Part shown: piece after piece, positions 8,437 to 13,099 of the stretch
Layout: each line of letters begins with the position of its first letter
Position numbering within the stretch: the stretch's first letter is position 1
Source: Clostridia bacterium
GTDB taxonomy: Bacteria > Bacillota > Clostridia > Christensenellales > UBA1242
Assembly: GCA_017473795.1 (NCBI GenBank)
Contig: JAFUJE010000091.1
Location: 1 to 13,099 of the forward strand
Reading direction: 5' to 3'
Length of the DNA: 13,099 bases
The notes under the pieces: generated by a model
Seen by the model: only the letters and a program-made list of their open reading frames with translations
Told to the model about the DNA's origin: nothing
Database searches by the model: none
Translations under genes and position numbers: made by a program

Positions 8437-9823
8437 TACTGCCTGTTGTAATTAAAATGGCGGCTGCCGAAGTAGCATTTTTGATAACACTTTTTATCAC
8501 GGTCGCAGCGTCAACCACGTCACAAGTCTTTGCATCAAAATGGTAATTGCGGTTAATTTGACGATAAACGGCGGGAAGGGCTCGTTTTAAAATGCGTTCC
8601 CCAATGTCATTATTATTTAGGTTTTCGGCAATTTTTAAGTAAGTAATACCGCCGCCAACTACTACGCCATCACGCATTGCATTGCTTGTGGCTGCAACAG
8701 CATCTTCGATTCGTAAACGCTTTTCCATGGTAGCCGCTTCCGTAGGACAGCCCACACTGATTAATCCTGCTGTGGCGGTTAAATTGGCAATCCTTTCCTT
8801 CAGGCGTGTTTTTTTGTAATCATCAGTTGCTGCGGATAATTCATCTCTGATGCGGTCGATATGTTCATTGAAAAATTCACTTTTGGTATCACTAAGAACT
8901 GTCATATGTTCGCCTTCAAAAATAATTTGACTGGCGTGTCCTAAGTGAGCAGTGGTGGCTTGAGCCAATGTTAAATCGTTTTGTGGTGAAACTAAAGTGG
9001 CATTCGTTACCACAGCGTAATCTGTTACCGCATTAGAACGCACTGCGGTAATTTGTAATCCGGCTTTGGCACGGTTCAACACTAAAGCATTAATTACTTC
9101 GTTAGCATAATCTTCAGCAACTAATAGTAGTGGTTTATGTGTTTTAATGGCGTCTTCTAAGATAGGTAAAATTTCTTGAATAGTTTTGATTACGCCATCG
9201 GTTACCAGAACTTTAACATCGTGTAAATTTTTGGTATTTAGGTACGGTGAAGCAACCGTTGCCGGCAATTTAACACCATTTGTAAAAGTTAATTGAGTCG
9301 TTCCGATTTGGTTCATTTCTAAAGAAATTAAGCCGTCCGGGCCAACTTTTGACAAGGCTTTGGCTACCATTGTACCGTCTTCTTCGTTAGCACAACTGTT
9401 AATTGCTACCCGGCGTAAGTCTTCGTATTTATGAATTTGTCGTACGTATCGGGGGAGAATTTCCAAAGCTTTGCGGGCTGCCGTAAACAAAGCGTCTTTA
9501 ACTTTGATTGGTTGGTGTCCCCAAGCAATGGCTTTACGGGCATGATTAGTAATTGCGGTGGCGAGAACAATCGCCGATGTTGTACCGTCGCCGGCTTCTG
9601 TATTGGTTTTTAAGCTGGCTTGTTTAATCACGTCGGCTCCTAGATTTTCATGTCGGTTAGGTAGCATAACTTCTTTAGCAATGGTAACACCGTCATTTGT
9701 AATTAAAGGACTGCCGTTGGCACGGTCGATAATCACGTTACGCCCGTTGGGACCAATAGTAATTTTTACGATGTCGTTCAATTTATTGACACCTCGGTAT
9801 AGGGCTTTTTGTGCTTTATTCAT
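8417..9823 (-). CDS. groEL: Divergent, shortened chaperonin GroEL (Hsp60)
   Basis: Barrel-forming ATP-driven chaperonin working with GroES. At 468 residues it is about 70 shorter than usual. Landmarks (E. coli number in brackets): TIGPNGR 22-28, D44 (52), GDGTT 78-82 with D79 (87), RIED with D374 (398), GGG 390-392 and D438 (495), so the ATPase aspartates are kept. Apical residues that bind substrate and GroES are mostly kept as hydrophobics (SPYL, ILPILE, INALVL). Missing are about 8 N-terminal residues, 14-16 apical residues including the usual PGFGDRR segment, about 30 equatorial residues before D438, and the Gly-Gly-Met tail. An in-frame TGA two codons upstream of ATG 9823 rules out a longer start. 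GGGGTGA at 9827-9833 is the ribosome binding site. groES overlaps its start by 8 bp. It is certainly GroEL-family; it could be a second, specialised copy. Confidence 0.93.
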   Translation of the reverse strand: MNKAQKALYRGVNKLNDIVKITIGPNGRNVIIDRANGSPLITNDGVTIAKEVMLPNRHENLGADVIKQASLKTNTEAGDGTTSAIVLATAITNHARKAIAWGHQPIKVKDALFTAARKALEILPRYVRQIHKYEDLRRVAINSCANEEDGTMVAKALSKVGPDGLISLEMNQIGTTQLTFTNGVKLPATVASPYLNTKNLHDVKVLVTDGVIKTIQEILPILEDAIKTHKPLLLVAEDYANEVINALVLNRAKAGLQITAVRSNAVTDYAVVTNATLVSPQNDLTLAQATTAHLGHASQIIFEGEHMTVLSDTKSEFFNEHIDRIRDELSAATDDYKKTRLKERIANLTATAGLISVGCPTEAATMEKRLRIEDAVAATSNAMRDGVVVGGGITYLKIAENLNNNDIGERILKRALPAVYRQINRNYHFDAKTCDVVDAATVIKSVIKNATSAAAILITTGSIISNEI

Positions 9824-10073
9824 AAATCACCCCGATAATATCAAAGTTTTGTACCAAGTACAGTTTTTCGTTGTTAGCGGCAATTTCGGCACCGGCGTAT
9901 TTATTGATAATGATTTTATCACCAATTGATACGGGCGAAGCCGCACCTACCTCGATTACTGTCATTATTTGGTGCCGTTCCGAATTGGTTGTCGGAATGT
10001 AGATTCCTCCTTGGCTGGTGTGTTCAATGACCGGTTTACACAGAACTCGGTCAAACAATGGTTTAATTTTCAT
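9816..10073 (-). CDS. groES: Short co-chaperonin GroES (Hsp10)
   Basis: Seven-subunit lid of the GroEL cavity. The N-terminus MKIKPLFDRVLCKPV is canonical, and the mobile loop reads EHTSQGGIYIP at about 17-27. The GroEL-contacting hydrophobic triplet is IYI instead of the usual IVL-type sequence. The segment between VIEVG and IGDKIII is only about five residues (AASPV), where the family has about 15, so most of the roof beta-hairpin is gone. The C-terminal half, NFDIIGVIYE, is normal. The total is 85 residues against the usual 94-97. AAGGAG at 10088-10083 precedes the ATG. The stop overlaps the groEL start, so the two are coupled. The trimming matches that of the neighbouring GroEL and suggests the pair evolved together. 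Confidence 0.93.
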   Translation of the reverse strand: MKIKPLFDRVLCKPVIEHTSQGGIYIPTTNSERHQIMTVIEVGAASPVSIGDKIIINKYAGAEIAANNEKLYLVQNFDIIGVIYE

Positions 10074-10082
10074 TTTATCACT

Positions 10083-10088
10083 CTCCTT
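10083..10088 (-). promoter_or_regulatory. groES ribosome binding site
   Basis: Reading the minus strand, AAGGAG lies 9 bp before the groES ATG (10073). It is followed by GAGTGATAA (10083-10075), which resembles one arm of the HrcA operator CIRCE, but the matching arm is absent. Confidence 0.75.
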
Positions 10089-10152
10089 GGGGTAAAAATA
10101 CTATGGAAAGTTGGATAACAATCATTTTACTGCCACCCAAATTTCGGCTATA

Positions 10153-10587
10153 ATGAAGTTGATGGACTATATGCAAATGGCCGAAGAGTTGGCAAAAACT
10201 TCACGTTGTGGGCGTAACCATGTTGGTTGCGTTATGGTACGTGATAATCAAGTTTTGGTGTCCGCTGTTAATGGACAAGTGGAGGGGGCGGCTAGTTGCG
10301 CCGAAATTGGTGGCTGCTTACGTGAGATAAATAAAATCCCCAGTGGTACTTCGGCTGGTTTTTGTAATGCCGTCTGTGCCGAAACACGTTGTGTGTGTGA
10401 AGCGGCTCGTGATGGAATAGCACTCAAAGGTGCGACTGTTTATTGTACTCATCTTCCTTGTATAATTTGTATGAAGAATTTGGCAGTAATTGGTGTTGAT
10501 ACGGTTTACTACAAACATGGCTATCCCGATAAACACAGTTCTGCGATTGCCCAATATGCGGGCTTAAAGGTGGTGCAAGTTGGCTAA
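10153..10587 (+). CDS. dCMP/cytidine deaminase family protein (ComEB-like)
   Basis: Zinc-dependent deaminase, most like dCMP deaminase/ComEB, which would turn dCMP into dUMP to feed thymidylate synthesis. From ATG 10153 the protein has 144 residues. It shows RNHVGCVMVRDNQVL and VNGQVEG (substrate-side strands), SCAEIGGCL (the counterpart of HCADEGCL in ComEB), the catalytic CAE in NAVCAETRC, and the zinc site PCIIC in THLPCIICMK. The odd point is Cys in place of the His expected in the HAE motif of dCMP deaminases; CAE is the cytidine deaminase form. It is also rich in other cysteines. A TTG at 10111 would add 14 residues, but neither start has a clear ribosome binding site, and comparison with ComEB length favours 10153. 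It overlaps der by 8 bp. Exact substrate is uncertain. Confidence 0.85.
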   Translation: MKLMDYMQMAEELAKTSRCGRNHVGCVMVRDNQVLVSAVNGQVEGAASCAEIGGCLREINKIPSGTSAGFCNAVCAETRCVCEAARDGIALKGATVYCTHLPCIICMKNLAVIGVDTVYYKHGYPDKHSSAIAQYAGLKVVQVG

Positions 10588-11911
10588 GACTCCGGTAGTT
10601 GCTTTGGTAGGACGTCCTAACGTTGGTAAATCAACTTTGTTTAATACTATTTCGGAAAACGGAAAAAGTATTGTCGATGATATGCCTGGGGTAACCCGTG
10701 ACCGTATTTATGCTGATTGTGAATGGGCAGGCAATAATTTCTCGTTAGTTGATACAGGTGGTGTTTCTTTTGAAGAAGGGGCTTTTAATGCTCATATCAA
10801 AGAACAGGTGGAAATTGCTGTCGGTATTGCTGATGTCGTCGTGTTTGTCGTTGACGGTATGGTTGGTGTAACTGCCGATGATATGAAGGTTGTTAAATTG
10901 TTGCGTAATTTTGGTAAACCATTGGTTTTATGTGTTAACAAACTGGATAATCAGCAGTTGCGTGATAATACCTTGGCTGAATTCTATCGTTTGGGTGTTG
11001 GTGATCCGCTGCCAGTTTCTTGTGCACAAAAAACTGGGTTAGGTGATTTGTTAGATGCTATCGTTCAAAAGTTAAGAATTAAAAATTTATTACGTCCCCA
11101 GGCACCGCAAGATGTTAAGCGTATTGCGATTATTGGACGACCTAATGCGGGTAAAAGTTCTTTAGTCAATGCTTTGCTTGGTGAAAAGCGTGTAATGGTT
11201 AGTGATATTGCAGGGACAACACGTGATGCGATTGACAGTCCTTTTAACTATTGCGGTAAGCCTTTTATTTTAACTGATACAGCGGGAATTCGTCGCAAAC
11301 GTAGTGTCGAAGTTGAAACGGTGGAGTATTACAGTGTCTTGCGGGCAATTCATAGTATCAAAACCAGTGACGTAGTTTTGTTGGTGGTTGATGCGACTCA
11401 AGGATTAACCGAACAGGACGTGCGCTTGGCGGGGTATATTCATGAAGCCGGACGTCCATCTGTAATCGTTATTAATAAATGGGATTTAGTGGTTAAAGAT
11501 AGTTATACTCAATTAGAGTTTCAAAAAAAGTTGGCTGCCGACTTGGCTTTTATGCCTTATTTTCAATCAATTTACATTTCGGCTTTAACGGGGCAACGTT
11601 TAGGTGAAGTTATGTCGACGGTAGAACGAGTGCTTGCAAATACCGAAAAACGCATTACTACCGGACAGTTGAACGATTTAATCTTAGATGCTGTGGCTAT
11701 GACGCCACCGCCATTCAAAGCAGGGCAACGTCCAAAATTTTTGTATGCTACACAAATTACAGTGGCACCGCCGACCTTTGCTTTGTTTGTTAATAATAAA
11801 AATATCGTGGGGCGGTCGTATCTTCGTTATCTAGAAAATACATTGCGTAAATCAGTTGACTTTTCGGGTACGCCGGTTAGACTGCTGTTAAGAAATCGGG
11901 AGAAAGAATAA
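10580..11911 (+). CDS. der: Ribosome assembly GTPase Der (EngA)
   Basis: Essential GTPase with two tandem G domains that acts in late 50S subunit assembly. Domain 1 has the P-loop GRPNVGKST at 11-19, switch DTGG and the base-specificity motif NKLD. Domain 2 has GRPNAGKSS at 186-194, DTAGI and NKWD. The C-terminal KH-like domain (about 355-440) includes FALFVNNK. The 443 residues match the family. The start codon is TTG at 10580, required because MAKTPVVALVGRPN is the expected N-terminus, with AAAGGTGGTG (10567-10576) as a likely ribosome binding site inside the deaminase gene. The stop shares one base with the plsY ATG. Order der-plsY is conserved in Firmicutes. Confidence 0.97.
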   Translation: MAKTPVVALVGRPNVGKSTLFNTISENGKSIVDDMPGVTRDRIYADCEWAGNNFSLVDTGGVSFEEGAFNAHIKEQVEIAVGIADVVVFVVDGMVGVTADDMKVVKLLRNFGKPLVLCVNKLDNQQLRDNTLAEFYRLGVGDPLPVSCAQKTGLGDLLDAIVQKLRIKNLLRPQAPQDVKRIAIIGRPNAGKSSLVNALLGEKRVMVSDIAGTTRDAIDSPFNYCGKPFILTDTAGIRRKRSVEVETVEYYSVLRAIHSIKTSDVVLLVVDATQGLTEQDVRLAGYIHEAGRPSVIVINKWDLVVKDSYTQLEFQKKLAADLAFMPYFQSIYISALTGQRLGEVMSTVERVLANTEKRITTGQLNDLILDAVAMTPPPFKAGQRPKFLYATQITVAPPTFALFVNNKNIVGRSYLRYLENTLRKSVDFSGTPVRLLLRNREKE

Positions 11912-12600
11912 TGTATTGGTGGTTATTTTTACTTTGTCCAGTTGCTTATTTAATCGGCAGTTTTAATGTTGCTAAAACTGTTGCTCGATTACGACATGTT
12001 GATTTATCCAAAATCGGTTCGGGCAATGCTGGGGCGACTAACATTGGTCGTGCTATGGGCTTTAAATGGTTTTTGTTAGTTACAATTTTAGAATGTTTAA
12101 AATGTATCAGTGTGGCAGCCATTGGTTATTTCTTTGTTAGTTTTTATACAAATACTTTTACTTTTTATCAAGAAAGTCATTATGTCGTTATCTTAGCGAT
12201 GGGGTTAAGTGCCGTCTTTGGTGCAATTTTCCCAATTTGGTATGGCTTTAAAGGTGGTAAAGGTTTGGCTACTTTAATCGGTTTGGCTTGTGTTTTAAAC
12301 CCCTTGGTTATCCTACTTGTTTTTGCTATTTGCATTCCGTTGTTGGCAATTACACGCATTATGTCTTTGGCAACTCTTTCCGGTACAATTGCTTGGGCGG
12401 CATTATCACTGTGGCTGGAGGCTCCGTTGACGATACCTGTGATTGTTTTATATTGTGCGTGTGTCTTGGTAATTTTATTTTCGCATCGTTCCAATATTGT
12501 CCGCTTGTTTAGTGGGAAGGAAAATAAATTTGTTTTAAAGAAAAAACAAACGGAAACCGTCGTTAGTCATTCAGAAAATCAAACTGACGAAACTAAGTAA
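11911..12600 (+). CDS. plsY: Glycerol-3-phosphate acyltransferase PlsY
   Basis: Integral membrane enzyme that transfers an acyl group from acyl phosphate to glycerol 3-phosphate, the first step in phospholipid synthesis. The family motifs are present: YLIGSFNVAK near the N-terminus, IGSGNAGATNIGR at about 36-48, WYGFKGGKGLAT at about 110-121, and SHRSNIVRLFSG near the C-terminus. Five or so membrane segments are evident. The tail of about 25 residues after SGKE is polar and Lys/Thr/Glu-rich, giving 229 residues against a usual 190-210. GGGAGAAAG upstream serves as ribosome binding site, and the ATG overlaps the der stop (TAATG). In many spore formers gpsA follows plsY; here spoIVA comes next. 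Confidence 0.95.
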   Translation: MYWWLFLLCPVAYLIGSFNVAKTVARLRHVDLSKIGSGNAGATNIGRAMGFKWFLLVTILECLKCISVAAIGYFFVSFYTNTFTFYQESHYVVILAMGLSAVFGAIFPIWYGFKGGKGLATLIGLACVLNPLVILLVFAICIPLLAITRIMSLATLSGTIAWAALSLWLEAPLTIPVIVLYCACVLVILFSHRSNIVRLFSGKENKFVLKKKQTETVVSHSENQTDETK

Positions 12601-12647
12601 AATAATTTTTAAAATAAAGTTATAACCTTAAATGATCATTCATAATC
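12601..12647 (+). other. Short AT-rich gap between plsY and spoIVA
   Basis: The 47-bp gap is A/T-rich and holds the perfect palindrome AATGATCATT (12631-12640). No terminator, ribosome binding site or convincing sigma E promoter is visible. ATTCATA at 12638-12644 can pair with TATGAAT at 12653-12659, placing the spoIVA ATG in the 8-nt loop. Confidence 0.45.
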
Positions 12648-13099
12648 ATGGCTATGAATAATGAGGTTTTTGAAAACATTGCGACCCGTACAAATGGTGA
12701 TATTTATTTGGGGGTAGTTGGTCCCGTACGTTGCGGTAAATCGACTTTTATTACCAAGTTCATGCAACAGTTGGCGATTCCTAATATCGAAAATAGTTAT
12801 GAACAACAAAGGGTAATTGATGAATTACCTCAGGCAGCGGATGGTACGGCGGTTATGACGACTCAGCCTAAATTTGTGCCCAGTCGTGCAGTCGGCATTA
12901 AAGTCGGCGATGCCAGCATGCGGGTGCGTTTAATTGATTGTGTCGGTTATATGATTGATGGTGTTAGTGGCATTGAGGATAACGGGCACATTCGCAATGT
13001 TAAAACTCCGTGGAGTGATGTTGAAATTCCTTTTGATCAGGCTGCCGAGATTGGCACCCGTAAAGTTATTGTTGATCACAGTACGATTGCAGTGGTGGT
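12648..13099 (+). CDS. spoIVA: Stage IV sporulation protein A (SpoIVA), 5' part
   Basis: Mother-cell ATPase that polymerises on the forespore surface as the base layer of the spore coat. The visible 150 residues match SpoIVA closely. They show FENIATRTNGDIYLGVVG, then the Walker A GPVRCGKST at 25-33 (Bacillus has RTGKST, so Thr is replaced by Cys29). DELPQAADG, MTTQPKFVPS, the Walker B region RLIDCVGY, TPWSDVEIPF and AAEIGTRKVI follow in the usual order. The gene is open at the right edge; full-length proteins have about 490 residues. The ATG at 12648 is chosen by family N-terminus, with ATG 12654 possible; neither has a ribosome binding site. In Bacillus the gene is under sigma E. Confidence 0.96.
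   Translation, partial: MAMNNEVFENIATRTNGDIYLGVVGPVRCGKSTFITKFMQQLAIPNIENSYEQQRVIDELPQAADGTAVMTTQPKFVPSRAVGIKVGDASMRVRLIDCVGYMIDGVSGIEDNGHIRNVKTPWSDVEIPFDQAAEIGTRKVIVDHSTIAVV

Noticed and set aside
10075-10101. CIRCE-like operator before groES
   Set aside because: One arm matches 8 of 9 bases, but the other arm at the correct 9-nt spacing matches only about 3 of 9, and the match overlaps the ribosome binding region.
10111-10124. Resemblance of GGATAACAATC to part of the lac operator
   Set aside because: Only one half-site resembles it, there is no dyad and no sugar gene nearby; chance match.
10103-10153. Short 16-codon frame from ATG 10103
   Set aside because: Out of frame with the deaminase, no recognisable product and only a poor ribosome binding site; probably chance.
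10125-10154. TATAAT with a TTTTAC box 18 bp upstream as a sigma A promoter for the deaminase
   Set aside because: Transcription would start after the favoured ATG at 10153, leaving no leader; the -35 match is poor.
12619-12648. Sigma E-like promoter (GTTATAA and CATAATCA) before spoIVA
   Set aside because: The predicted transcript start would fall after the spoIVA ATG, so it cannot serve that start.

Overview
The window looks like chromosome from an endospore-forming, low-to-moderate G+C member of the Bacillota (Firmicutes), most likely a Clostridia-type lineage. Three things point there: spoVAC-spoVAD-spoVAE and spoIVA are present; DnaK has the shortened ATPase-domain loop (around residues 75-90) typical of Gram-positive Hsp70s; and rsmH-ftsL-PBP and der-plsY-(spoIVA) are Firmicutes gene neighbourhoods. 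CGT is the commonest arginine codon in most genes, which is not the AGA-rich pattern of classical Clostridium. I cannot name a genus.

Layout. Positions 1-2969 carry dnaK and dnaJ. Positions 2991-6634 carry a remnant of the division and cell-wall cluster: rsmH, an FtsL-like gene and a PASTA-bearing class B penicillin-binding protein. This runs directly into spoVAC-spoVAD-spoVAE (6654-8436), with two ATGA overlaps. Next come groES-groEL on the minus strand (10073 down to 8417), whose 3' end overlaps the end of spoVAE by 20 bp. The final plus-strand block is a dCMP-deaminase-like gene, der, plsY and the 5' part of spoIVA, which runs off the right edge. Coding density is very high and no stretch of 300 bp lacks a gene. 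I see no rRNA, tRNA, CRISPR array, insertion sequence or phage gene.

Function. The genes cover protein folding (DnaK/DnaJ, GroEL/ES), 16S rRNA methylation (RsmH), septal or spore peptidoglycan synthesis (FtsL, PBP), import of dipicolinic acid into the forespore (SpoVA), ribosome assembly (Der), phospholipid synthesis (PlsY) and spore coat foundation (SpoIVA).

Most unusual points. (1) dnaK has an in-frame TAA at 1723-1725. It is followed by 34 sense codons that read like the normal DnaK C-terminus and end 2 bp before dnaJ, so this is a recent nonsense mutation, a sequence error, or readthrough. (2) The GroEL/GroES pair is strongly trimmed: GroEL has 468 residues and lost pieces at both termini, in the apical domain and in the equatorial domain, yet keeps its ATPase aspartates; GroES is 85 residues, lacks most of the roof hairpin, and has IYI in place of the usual IVL in its mobile loop. 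No CIRCE operator lies before it. (3) The division cluster is cut short and joined to spoVA. I did not find a clearly new multi-gene system; the divergent chaperonin and the interrupted dnaK are the strongest leads.
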